A stretch of DNA of 64,000 nucleotides from Hungatella hathewayi WAL-18680 (GTDB lineage: Bacteria > Bacillota > Clostridia > Lachnospirales > Lachnospiraceae): the NCBI RefSeq assembly GCF_000235505.1, contig NZ_JH379027.1, positions 2,462,170 to 2,526,169 on the forward strand. Reading direction: 5' to 3'. Positions within the stretch are counted from its first letter, which is position 1. Each line of letters begins with the position of its first letter. A model generated the notes under the pieces. It made no database searches. It saw only the letters and a program-made list of their open reading frames with translations, and was not told the origin of the DNA. Position numbers and translations under genes: made by a program. This document shows, piece after piece, positions 23,572 through 31,657 of the stretch.

Positions 23572-24901
23572 ATATCTGGACACCTTAGTGGAGCAGATTC
23601 GTTTTAAGAAAGCAAGGGAACTGGTGGAGGAAGAGGTGAAAAGCCATATCGAGGACCAGATGGAAGCATACCGGGCCCAGGGCATGACGGAGGCGGAAGC
23701 TGAAGAAAGGGCCGTCCGCCAGATGGGAGACCCGGTGGAGGCCGGCGTGGCGCTGGACAGAGTTCACCGGCCGGGGATGGACTGGCGGCTTGTGGGACTG
23801 ATCGCCTTTTTGAGTCTGGCGGGACTGGCGGTTTTGTACGTCCGGTGCGGACAGAATGGGGATTACGCCGGGTTCTGGAAACAGTGCATCTACATTGGAG
23901 TTGGTTTTCTCCTGATGATGGCGGTCTGTCTGATGGATTATAGCGCGGTGGGGAAATATGCGGTTCCCATGTGGTGCGGACTCGGCGCGCTGATTCTGAT
24001 TGCGGCAGTATCCGGACCGATGGTAAATGGCGCCCGGTATTACATCCGGTTGAGCAGCTTCCATATGGAGATAAAGAATTACATCTATCTCTATGTGCCC
24101 ATTTATGCCGGAATCCTGTACCGCAGCCGCGGCGGCGGATATTTGTCGCTCATCAAATGCGGACTGTTTCACGTCGCGGCCATGCTGGTAAGTCTGATGG
24201 CCGTCACACTTCCCATCTGCCTCGACGTGACCGCCGTCTGCCTGATTCTCACCTCCATTGCTATCTGGAACGGATGGTTCGCGGTGAGAAGGAGAAATGC
24301 CTACGCCCTGCTAGGCCTGTCGGTCTTATCCGTGCCGGCCCTGCTGATGGGATTCGGACTTTGGAGAATGTATCCCTATCAGATCAGGCGGATTCAGGCA
24401 ATTTTGAATCCTTATAAGGATTCAAACGGAGCCGGCTACCTCCCCTCCATCATCCGGGAGACATTAAAAAACGGCTCCTTGCTGGGGCAGTCCGGCGAGC
24501 CGGTGGCGGATGTATTAAAGGGTGTCAACACAGACTATGTGCTGACCCATCTGGTATCCACCTACGGATATCTGGCGGCAGTGTTCCTGGTGATCCTGTT
24601 TGCGTTGCTTCTGCTTCACATTTTCCACGCCCTGTCCCGTCAGAAGAACCAGCTGGGCCAGATGATAGGGCTGGGCTGCGGCTTCGTATTTGCCCTTCAG
24701 CTGTTTCACGGTGTGATGCTGAATCTGGGAATCGGTTTTATGACTGTGGGAATCCCATTTCTCTCCAACGGCCAGAGCGTGACCATAGCGGCCTATCTTC
24801 TGATGGGTATGCTGCTCAGCATTTACCGGTACAAAGATGTCGCCGTGGACAAAAAGGCTTCCTATCAGAAAAAATACCGGATTCGCATCGAGAAAATTTG
24901 A
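23558..24901 (+). CDS. FtsW/RodA/SpoVE-like membrane protein with permease-prefix N-terminus
   Basis: About 447 residues. The first about 60 residues form a soluble helical permease-prefix domain (REYLDTLVEQIRFKKARELVEEEV... EAEERAVRQMGDP). About ten hydrophobic helices follow, with SEDS-family traits: VNGARYYIRL after the fourth helix, a long loop with RRIQAILNPYKDSNGAGY, and a late GIPFLSNGQSVTIAAYLLMG. SEDS proteins polymerise glycan strands. A TTG at 23558 with GGGAGG eight bases upstream is the likely start; ATG 23564 is possible. It overlaps padR, so PadR probably controls it. Whether it retains polymerase activity is unknown. Confidence 0.8.
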   Translation: MEMREYLDTLVEQIRFKKARELVEEEVKSHIEDQMEAYRAQGMTEAEAEERAVRQMGDPVEAGVALDRVHRPGMDWRLVGLIAFLSLAGLAVLYVRCGQNGDYAGFWKQCIYIGVGFLLMMAVCLMDYSAVGKYAVPMWCGLGALILIAAVSGPMVNGARYYIRLSSFHMEIKNYIYLYVPIYAGILYRSRGGGYLSLIKCGLFHVAAMLVSLMAVTLPICLDVTAVCLILTSIAIWNGWFAVRRRNAYALLGLSVLSVPALLMGFGLWRMYPYQIRRIQAILNPYKDSNGAGYLPSIIRETLKNGSLLGQSGEPVADVLKGVNTDYVLTHLVSTYGYLAAVFLVILFALLLLHIFHALSRQKNQLGQMIGLGCGFVFALQLFHGVMLNLGIGFMTVGIPFLSNGQSVTIAAYLLMGMLLSIYRYKDVAVDKKASYQKKYRIRIEKI

Positions 24902-24944
24902 GCGTAACTGCCGGTTTCGACATTAAATAAACAAATCTAATAAA

Positions 24945-24999
24945 TGCCATAAGATATATTAATTATACTTATTGATATGTCTTATGGTATTATTATATT
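24945..24999 (+). promoter_or_regulatory. Long inverted repeat with an embedded promoter upstream of purL
   Basis: A 19-base arm (24945-24963) pairs with 24971-24989 around a 7-base loop, with only G:T wobbles as departures. TTGATA (24972-24977) in the right arm and TATATT (24994-24999) have 16-base spacing. It could be an operator over the -35 box or a terminator-like hairpin for the upstream gene; no T run follows. A 7-bp GGGATGG/CCATCCC hairpin follows at 25004-25022. Confidence 0.5.
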
Positions 25000-25082
25000 C
25001 AGGGGGATGGGGAAACCATCCCGGCGAATAAAATTCACACCATTCAGAATCCCACAAACACAGGAATTCAAGGAGGACCAAT

Positions 25083-28000
25083 ATGAGCGTCAAGAGAATC
25101 TACGTCGAAAAGAAACCGGAATACGCAGTCAAGGCCAACGAGCTGAAATCGGAGATTGCCAGCTATCTGGGAATCAGCACCGTGAGCGATGTGCGGGTGT
25201 TAATCCGCTATGATATCGAGAATCTGTCGGAGGCCACCTACGAGGCATCGAAGGGGACCATTTTCTCCGAGCCGCCTGTGGACACCCTGTATGAGGAGAC
25301 ATTTCCAAAGGAAGAGGGAGATGTGGTATTCTCCGTGGAGTACCTGCCGGGCCAGTTTGACCAGCGGGCGGATTCCGCCGAGCAGTGTGTGAAGCTGTTA
25401 AAAGAGGATGAGGAGCCGGTGATTCAGTCGGCCACCACCTATGTGATACACGGTGATGTGACACCGGAGCAGGTGGAAGCCATCAAATCCTTCTGCATCA
25501 ACCCGGTGGATTCCAGGGAGACTGACAGCGCCAAGCCGGAGACTCTGGTGACGGTTTTTGAGACACCGGCGGATGTGATCATCTTTAACGGTTTTCAGCA
25601 TTTTGAGGAAGAGAAGTTGCTGGAGTTGTACCAGTCCCTGAATCTGGCCATGACCTTCAAGGATTTCCAGCACATTCAGAATTACTTTGTGACGGAGGAG
25701 CGCAGGGACCCGTCCATGACGGAGATCCGTGTCCTGGACACCTACTGGTCCGATCACTGCCGCCACACCACCTTCCAGACGGAGCTTAAAAATGTCACCT
25801 TCACCGAAGGCGATTACAAGGCCCCCATCAAGGAGACCTACGAGCAGTATCTGGCTGACCGGGAAGTCATCTACAAAGGCCGTGACGACAAGTTCGTCTG
25901 CCTGATGGATTTGGCTCTGATGGCCATGAAGAAATTGAGAAGCGAAGGCAAGCTGGAGGATTTGGAAGTATCTGACGAGATTAATGCGTGCAGCATTGTG
26001 GTGCCGGTGGAGATCGACGGAGTGGGGGAGGAATGGCTGGTCAACTTTAAAAACGAGACCCACAACCACCCAACGGAGATTGAGCCATTCGGCGGCGCGG
26101 CTACCTGCCTGGGCGGCGCGATCCGCGACCCGCTTTCCGGCCGTACCTATGTCTACCAGGCTATGAGAATCACCGGCGCGGCAGACCCGACCAAGTCATT
26201 AGAAGAGACTCTTCACGGCAAACTGCCCCAGAGAAAGATTGTGACCGGAGCCGCCAGCGGATACAGCTCCTATGGCAACCAGATTGGTTTGGCAACCGGA
26301 TACGTAAAGGAAATCTATCATCCCAACTACGTGGCCAAGAGAATGGAAATCGGCGCGGTCATGGGCGCGGCTCCGAGACGCAATGTCATCCGTGAGACCT
26401 CCGACCCGGGCGATATCATTATCCTGTTAGGCGGACGTACCGGACGTGACGGCTGCGGCGGTGCGACAGGTTCCTCCAAGGTTCACACCGAGGAGTCCAT
26501 CGAGACCTGCGGCGCGGAAGTTCAGAAGGGAAATGCTCCCACCGAGCGGAAAATCCAGAGACTGTTCCGCCGCGGGGAAGTCAGCAAAATTATCAAGAAA
26601 TGTAACGACTTTGGAGCCGGCGGCGTGTCCGTAGCCATCGGAGAGCTGGCTGACGGTCTAACCATCGACTTAGATAAGGTGCCAAAGAAATATGCGGGTC
26701 TTGACGGAACCGAGATTGCCATCTCCGAATCCCAGGAGAGAATGGCCGTGGTCATCGACCCGAAGGATGTCGACACCTTCCTCGCCTACGCGGCGGAGGA
26801 GAACTTGGAAGCCGTGGCTGTGGCCGTGGTAACCGAGGAGCCGCGTCTGGTGATGAACTGGCGCGGGAAAAATATCGTGGATATCAGCCGCGCGTTTCTG
26901 GACACCAACGGCGCCCACCAGGAGGCCGACGTGGTGCTGGAAGTGCCAGTGAAGGAGGGGAACCCCTTCGACAGAAGCGAAGTTGGCGATGTCAAAGAGA
27001 CCTGGCTGAACATGCTGAAAGGCCTCAATGTCTGCTCCCAGAAGGGGCTGGTGGAAATGTTTGACGGCTCCATCGGCGCCGGCAGCGTGTTCATGCCTTA
27101 CGGCGGAAAATACCAGCTGACCGAGACCCAGTCCATGGTAGCCAAATTGCCGGTGCTGGAAGGAAAGACGGACACTGTTACCATGATGAGCTACGGCTTT
27201 GACCCATATTTATCCAGCTGGAGCCCTTACCACGGAGCCATTTACGCCGTGCTGTCCTCCGTGGCGAAGATTGTGGCCGCCGGCGGTGATTACAGCAAAA
27301 TCCGGTTCACCTTCCAGGAATATTTCCGCCGGATGACCGGGGAAGCGTCCCGCTGGAGCCAGCCATTTGCGGCGCTTCTGGGAGCTTACAACGCACAGCT
27401 GGGATTTGGGCTGCCGTCCATCGGCGGCAAGGACAGTATGTCCGGAACCTTTAACGAGATTGACGTGCCGCCGACACTGGTTTCCTTTGCGGTGGATATC
27501 GCAAGCCACAAGCATATCATCACACCGGAGTTTAAGAAGCCGGGCAGCAAGCTGGTGGTATTTCAGATTGAGAGAGACAACTACGATTTGCCGGTGTACG
27601 GCCAGATTATGGACGGCTACGCCAAGCTGCATGAGGATATCAAGGCGGGCCGCATCATTTCCGCCTATGCGGTGGAAGGCCACGGTATGGCTGAGGCGGT
27701 CAGCAAGATGGCTTTCGGCAACAAGCTGGGCGTGAAGATTGAACACAATGTGGACAAGAGAGACTTCTTCGGCGCCGGCTGGGGCAATATCGTCTGCGAG
27801 GTGCCGGACGGCAAGGTGGGCGAACTGTCCATCACCTACACCGTGATTGGCGAGGTGACGGATACCGGCCTGCTGGAATATGCGGATACCGCTATCACCA
27901 TGGACGAGGCCCTGGACGCCTGGACCGGGACACTTGAGGATGTATTCCCGACTAAGTCCGGTGTGAAGCAGACTGCCGTGACTGACAACTGTTACGAGGC

Positions 28001-28832
28001 GAAGAACATTTACATGTGCAAGCATCAGGTGGCGCAGCCAAATGTCTTCATCCCCGTATTCCCAGGCACCAACTGTGAGTACGACAGCGCCAGAGCCTTC
28101 GAGCGGGCCGGCGCCAGCGTGGTGACGAAGGTATTTAAGAACTTAAGCGCGGAAGATATCAGAGAGTCCGTGGAATGTTTCCGAAAAGAAGTGTCCCAGG
28201 CCCAGATTATCATGTTCCCTGGCGGCTTCTCCGCAGGCGACGAGCCGGAGGGCTCCGCCAAATTCTTCGCCACGGTATTCCGAAACCAGGTGATTAAAGA
28301 GGAGATAGAGGCCCTGCTTTCGAAGCGAGACGGCCTGATGCTTGGAATCTGCAACGGCTTCCAGGCTCTGATTAAGCTGGGACTGCTGCCGGAAGGCACT
28401 ATCGCCCAGCAGCGTCCGGATTCCCCGACTCTGGCCATGAACACCATCGGACGCCACATCTCCAAGATGGTCTACACCAAGGTGGTATCCAACAAGTCCC
28501 CATGGCTGGCCGGCGCCGAGCTTGGCGGCGTGTACTGCAACCCGGCATCCCACGGGGAGGGACGGTTTGTGGCCAACGACGAGTGGCTGAACAGACTGTT
28601 TGAAAACGGCCAGGTTGCCACCCAGTACGTGGATGACAACGGAACGCCGACCATGGACGAGTTCTGGAATCCAAACGGCTCCTACATGGCCATTGAGGGC
28701 ATTACCAGCCCGGACGGAAGAATCCTGGGCAAGATGGCTCACTCTGAGAGACGGGGCGAGGCCGTGGCCATGAACATTTACGGCGAACAGGATTTAAAAA
28801 TCTTCGAATCCGGCGTAAAATATTTTAAATAA
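25083..28832 (+). CDS. purL: Phosphoribosylformylglycinamidine synthase (large single-chain form)
   Basis: A 1249-residue fusion enzyme that converts FGAR plus glutamine to FGAM in purine synthesis. A PurS-like N-terminal domain (about 1-150) is followed by two AIR-synthase-type halves, with the signature RDTYWSDHCRHTTF-like segment (seen as DTYWSDHCRHTTF) and FNNETHNHPTEIEPFGGAATCLGG-like core (seen as KNETHNHPTEIEPFGGAATC). A class I glutaminase domain closes the chain, with nucleophile Cys in LGICNGFQ near residue 1090. The AGGAGG site and ATG at 25083 are clear. It is a single-gene unit; no other purine genes adjoin. Confidence 0.97.
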   Translation: MSVKRIYVEKKPEYAVKANELKSEIASYLGISTVSDVRVLIRYDIENLSEATYEASKGTIFSEPPVDTLYEETFPKEEGDVVFSVEYLPGQFDQRADSAEQCVKLLKEDEEPVIQSATTYVIHGDVTPEQVEAIKSFCINPVDSRETDSAKPETLVTVFETPADVIIFNGFQHFEEEKLLELYQSLNLAMTFKDFQHIQNYFVTEERRDPSMTEIRVLDTYWSDHCRHTTFQTELKNVTFTEGDYKAPIKETYEQYLADREVIYKGRDDKFVCLMDLALMAMKKLRSEGKLEDLEVSDEINACSIVVPVEIDGVGEEWLVNFKNETHNHPTEIEPFGGAATCLGGAIRDPLSGRTYVYQAMRITGAADPTKSLEETLHGKLPQRKIVTGAASGYSSYGNQIGLATGYVKEIYHPNYVAKRMEIGAVMGAAPRRNVIRETSDPGDIIILLGGRTGRDGCGGATGSSKVHTEESIETCGAEVQKGNAPTERKIQRLFRRGEVSKIIKKCNDFGAGGVSVAIGELADGLTIDLDKVPKKYAGLDGTEIAISESQERMAVVIDPKDVDTFLAYAAEENLEAVAVAVVTEEPRLVMNWRGKNIVDISRAFLDTNGAHQEADVVLEVPVKEGNPFDRSEVGDVKETWLNMLKGLNVCSQKGLVEMFDGSIGAGSVFMPYGGKYQLTETQSMVAKLPVLEGKTDTVTMMSYGFDPYLSSWSPYHGAIYAVLSSVAKIVAAGGDYSKIRFTFQEYFRRMTGEASRWSQPFAALLGAYNAQLGFGLPSIGGKDSMSGTFNEIDVPPTLVSFAVDIASHKHIITPEFKKPGSKLVVFQIERDNYDLPVYGQIMDGYAKLHEDIKAGRIISAYAVEGHGMAEAVSKMAFGNKLGVKIEHNVDKRDFFGAGWGNIVCEVPDGKVGELSITYTVIGEVTDTGLLEYADTAITMDEALDAWTGTLEDVFPTKSGVKQTAVTDNCYEAKNIYMCKHQVAQPNVFIPVFPGTNCEYDSARAFERAGASVVTKVFKNLSAEDIRESVECFRKEVSQAQIIMFPGGFSAGDEPEGSAKFFATVFRNQVIKEEIEALLSKRDGLMLGICNGFQALIKLGLLPEGTIAQQRPDSPTLAMNTIGRHISKMVYTKVVSNKSPWLAGAELGGVYCNPASHGEGRFVANDEWLNRLFENGQVATQYVDDNGTPTMDEFWNPNGSYMAIEGITSPDGRILGKMAHSERRGEAVAMNIYGEQDLKIFESGVKYFK

Positions 28833-28943
28833 TAAATTTATCAAAAAACGTGCATACTAATCCTGTCATAGAAAGAAAACACTCGTGAAGCCTGCCATTT
28901 GGGCGGCTTTCCCGGGGAGTTTGGTCTGAAGGAGGAATATGCG

Positions 28944-29258
28944 ATGACAAAGTTGGATTGTAATGTAACAAGCTGTCTTCACAATGCGGATAACTGCTGC
29001 TGCAAGCAGGCAATTATCGTGGACGGCCAGGATGCCAAGGATAAACAGGAGACCTGCTGCGGAAGTTTCGACGAGAACCGTGACGGTGCCTTCCACAACC
29101 TGTTCAAGACACCGGAGAGCCGTCTGGAAGTGGACTGCGAAGCCGTGAAATGCGTCTACAACGAAGACCGCCACTGCACCGCCGAGCACATCGGCATCGC
29201 CGGCGACGGAGCCACCGAGGCAACACATACCGAGTGTGCCACATTCAAGGCGAAATAA
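28944..29258 (+). CDS. DUF1540 domain protein
   Basis: A 104-residue cysteine-rich protein with two copies of the DUF1540 pattern, LDCNVTSCLHNADNCCCKQ near the start and VDCEAVKCVYNEDRHCTAE in the second half. DUF1540 proteins are common in Clostridia and are thought to bind metal through their cysteines; their role is not established. AAGGAGG precedes the ATG at 28944. An upstream in-frame ATG at 28899 would add 15 residues without a ribosome site. Confidence 0.88.
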   Translation: MTKLDCNVTSCLHNADNCCCKQAIIVDGQDAKDKQETCCGSFDENRDGAFHNLFKTPESRLEVDCEAVKCVYNEDRHCTAEHIGIAGDGATEATHTECATFKAK

Positions 29259-29293
29259 GACAGGACCGCAAGTCCTGCACAGAGCATGCAGCA

Positions 29294-29350
29294 AAAAACG
29301 CAGTTACCGAAAGGGACGATAAAATGTCTCGTAGCGGCAGCTGCGTTTTT
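29294..29350. terminator. Terminator between the DUF1540 gene and the convergent EamA gene
   Basis: AAAAACGCAG pairs with CTGCGTTTTT, with an inner GGGAC/GTCTC stem. A and T flanks allow use from both sides. Confidence 0.75.
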
Positions 29351-29381
29351 CAGTTACGTGTCATCGAATATTCCTGAAGCA

Positions 29382-29795
29382 TTACAGAATCATCACAAAA
29401 GTCCCGGCGGTAATCAGCACGGCGCCGATGATGGTCTTCACGGACATGGGCTCGTGGAGAATCACGAAAGCCAGTATCAGCGTAATCACAATGCTGAACT
29501 TGTCCACAGGAACCACCTTGGATGCCTGTCCAATCTGGAGCGCTTTGTAATAACACATCCAGGAAGCGCCGGTTGCCAGACCGGAGAGGATTAGAAAGAG
29601 CCAGCTTCTCTTACTGATCGCCGAAATCCCGCCCTGGGTATTGGTCAGGAACACCATCCCCCAGGCCATAAGTACCACGACCACCGTGCGGACGGCCGTA
29701 GCCAGATTGGAGTTCACCCCGTCAATTCCGATTTTGGCCAGAATGGAAGTGAGAGCGGCAAAGACAGCCGAGAGCAGCGCAAGCACGAACCACAT
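29382..29795 (-). CDS. EamA/DMT-type transporter, single four-helix unit
   Basis: A 137-residue membrane protein with four to five hydrophobic helices, beginning WFVLALLSAVFAALTSILAKIGI and ending in KTIIGAVLITAGTFVMIL. This is one half of the usual ten-helix drug/metabolite transporter, as in SMR-sized EamA proteins that work as dimers. AAGGAGG precedes the ATG at 29795. The substrate cannot be predicted. Confidence 0.88.
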   Translation of the reverse strand: MWFVLALLSAVFAALTSILAKIGIDGVNSNLATAVRTVVVVLMAWGMVFLTNTQGGISAISKRSWLFLILSGLATGASWMCYYKALQIGQASKVVPVDKFSIVITLILAFVILHEPMSVKTIIGAVLITAGTFVMIL

Positions 29796-29895
29796 ACAGG
29801 TCCTCCTTTTTAAAAATGTTATCGTTTCCTTCTATTATCAGTTCCAGAATAACTATACTATCCGGCGGGGGAAAATACAATAAGAAAAAAAGTAC

Positions 29896-29924
29896 TTGAC
29901 TTTTCCCCACGGAAATAGTATAGT
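29896..29924 (+). promoter_or_regulatory. Promoter of the infC-rpmI-rplT operon
   Basis: TTGACT and TATAGT are 17 bases apart, with transcription expected near 29931. A leader of about 190 bases follows. Confidence 0.75.
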
Positions 29925-29930
29925 AATACA

Positions 29931-30118
29931 GGTTATGAAAATAACTGACAGGAAAGCAGGTATCCACCTCACCTCGGCACAAGCGCGTGACCCTGGTTCA
30001 TATGAGAGAATACATAGCCGTGTGCTGTGTTTTAGACGTATGGTGGATAGAGTATGTTCTATCTGCTTTTTTATTGCAAATTCCAATATTTAATCACACT
30101 TTATGGAGGTGCACGACA
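29931..30118 (+). promoter_or_regulatory. Attenuator leader of infC, L20-leader-like
   Basis: A terminator hairpin pairs GATAGA (30046-30051) with TCTATC (30058-30063) and is followed by TGCTTTTTT. Its 5' arm is part of GGTGGATA (30042-30049), perfectly complementary to TATCCACC at 29961-29968, giving a mutually exclusive antiterminator. In Bacillus, L20 binds the infC leader and promotes termination. The same feedback is inferred here, since rplT is the third gene. Confidence 0.65.
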
Positions 30119-30628
30119 ATTAGCGATTTAATGATTAACGAACAAATCAGAGACAAGGAAGTTCGACTCATTGGGGAGGACGGAGAGCAGCTGGGTATCG
30201 TATCCGTGAAAGATGCCTTACAGATGGCCAAGGACGCGGAACTGGACCTGGTGAAGATTGCCCCTACTGCAAAGCCGCCTGTTTGTAAGATTATCGACTA
30301 CGGAAAATACCGTTACGAACTGGCAAGAAAAGAAAAAGAAGCAAAGAAAAAGCAGAAGACGATCGAGGTGAAGGAAGTACGTTTGTCTCCGAATATCGAT
30401 ACGAATGATTTGAACACGAAGACCAGCGCCGCCCGCAAGTTTTTGGAGAAGGGCGATAAGGTGAAGGTGACTCTGCGCTTTAGAGGTCGTGAGATGGCAC
30501 ATATGTCAAAGTCCAGATACATCCTGGATGACTTTGCACAAAGCCTGGCTGACATTGCAGTGATTGACAAGCCGTCAAAGGTAGAAGGAAGAAGCATGGT
30601 CATGTTTTTAACTGCTAAAAAAAGTTAA
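30119..30628 (+). CDS. infC: Translation initiation factor IF-3
   Basis: A 169-residue protein that binds the 30S subunit and checks start-codon choice. The N-domain (about 5-75, MINEQIRDKEVRLIGEDGEQ) and C-domain (about 85-168) are joined by the lysine-rich linker LARKEKEAKKKQKTIEVKE. The likely start is ATT at 30119, nine bases after GGAGG (30105-30109), giving ISDLMINEQ. AUU starts are a known hallmark of infC and allow IF-3 to repress its own synthesis. A more distal in-frame ATG would translate the attenuator leader and is rejected. Confidence 0.93.
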   Translation: MSDLMINEQIRDKEVRLIGEDGEQLGIVSVKDALQMAKDAELDLVKIAPTAKPPVCKIIDYGKYRYELARKEKEAKKKQKTIEVKEVRLSPNIDTNDLNTKTSAARKFLEKGDKVKVTLRFRGREMAHMSKSRYILDDFAQSLADIAVIDKPSKVEGRSMVMFLTAKKS

Positions 30629-30657
30629 AATAGATAATTATCAAGGAGGAAAATACA

Positions 30658-30855
30658 ATGCCTAAAATGAAAACAAGCAGAGCAGCAGCGAAGCGTTTCA
30701 AAAAAACCGGAACAGGAAAATTAGTAAGAAACAAAGCTTACAAATCTCACATCTTAACTAAGAAGTCCACTAAGAGAAAAAGAAATCTTAGAAAAGATAT
30801 CGTTACGGATGCAACCAACGCAAAAGTAATGAAGAAGATTTTACCATATTTATAA
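30658..30855 (+). CDS. rpmI: 50S ribosomal protein L35
   Basis: A 65-residue, highly basic protein beginning [20 protein letters not shown], the standard L35 N-terminus. It lies 29 bases after infC and 27 before rplT behind AGGAGG, in the canonical infC-rpmI-rplT order. Confidence 0.98.
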   Translation: MPKMKTSRAAAKRFKKTGTGKLVRNKAYKSHILTKKSTKRKRNLRKDIVTDATNAKVMKKILPYL

Positions 30856-30882
30856 TTCGAGGTTAAGAAGGAGGAATCACCG

Positions 30883-31239
30883 ATGGCAAGAATCAAAGGC
30901 GGTATGAACGCTAAAAAAAGACATAACAGAGTGTTAAAGATGGCAAAAGGCTACCGTGGCGCTCGTTCCAAGCAGTATAGAGTAGCAAAACAGTCCGTAA
31001 TGAGAGCATTAACCAGCTCTTATGCAGGCAGAAAAGAGAGAAAGAGACAGTTCAGACAGTTATGGATTGCCCGTATCAACGCAGCAGCCCGTATCAACGG
31101 CTTATCTTACAGCAAGTTCATGTATGGACTGAAGCTGGCCGGTGTTGAGATGAACCGCAAGATTTTATCCGACATGGCGATCAACGATGCAGAAGGCTTT
31201 GCAAAACTGGCAGAGCTGGCAAAATCCAAGATTGCTTAA
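30883..31239 (+). CDS. rplT: 50S ribosomal protein L20
   Basis: A 118-residue basic protein starting [25 protein letters not shown]-like (seen in part as [15 protein letters not shown]) and containing the conserved [14 protein letters not shown]20 is an early assembly protein of the 50S subunit and is the likely repressor acting on the leader at 29931-30118. Confidence 0.98.
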   Translation: MARIKGGMNAKKRHNRVLKMAKGYRGARSKQYRVAKQSVMRALTSSYAGRKERKRQFRQLWIARINAAARINGLSYSKFMYGLKLAGVEMNRKILSDMAINDAEGFAKLAELAKSKIA

Positions 31240-31264
31240 TCGATCAATAAAATATCATTACGAT

Positions 31265-31313
31265 AAAAAGGACGTTCCTGAGCCATAGTACGGCGGCGGG
31301 AACGTCCTTTTTT
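31265..31313. terminator. Terminator after rplT
   Basis: AAAAAGGACGTTCC pairs with GGAACGTCCTTTTTT. It can serve rplT on the plus strand and tRNA-Asn on the minus strand. Confidence 0.9.
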
Positions 31314-31377
31314 GATGTTTAAAGGCACAAAAAAAGAACATGGCCCATCACAGCCATGTTCTCCCGAACAGAAAAAA

Positions 31378-31450
31378 CTCCCTGAGTTGGACTCGAACCA
31401 ACGACACCGCGGTTAACAGCCGCGTGCTCTACCGACTGAGCTATCAAGGA
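31378..31450 (-). tRNA. tRNA-Asn (GTT anticodon)
   Basis: A 73-base cloverleaf read on the minus strand: acceptor TCCTTGA/TCAGGGA, D arm GCTC/GAGC, anticodon stem CGCGG/CCGCG with GTT in the loop, and T arm GTTGG/CCAAC. No encoded CCA. Confidence 0.95.
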
Positions 31451-31586
31451 ATAATGAGGATATCTTTTTATACCGCTCATAGAATGTATTATACTAGGAT
31501 GACGGAGATTGTCAAGAGGGTAAATGGAGAAAATGAGGAAGATTTTTTTCGGCCATTAAGATACCGTTAAGCATTGGCCCCCAACA

Positions 31587-31615
31587 TTGATTTTCCATAA
31601 ACAGGATGATATACT
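31587..31615 (+). promoter_or_regulatory. Promoter of ktrB-ktrA
   Basis: TTGATT and TATACT are 17 bases apart, 43 bases upstream of the ktrB start. Confidence 0.65.
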
Positions 31616-31657
31616 CACGGAAATTGATGAGATTATCAAAACAGAAAGGAACTTATC

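Noticed and set aside
27210-28025. Minus-strand frame of 271 codons inside purL
   Set aside because: Antisense to a strongly conserved enzyme, with no domain or start signal.
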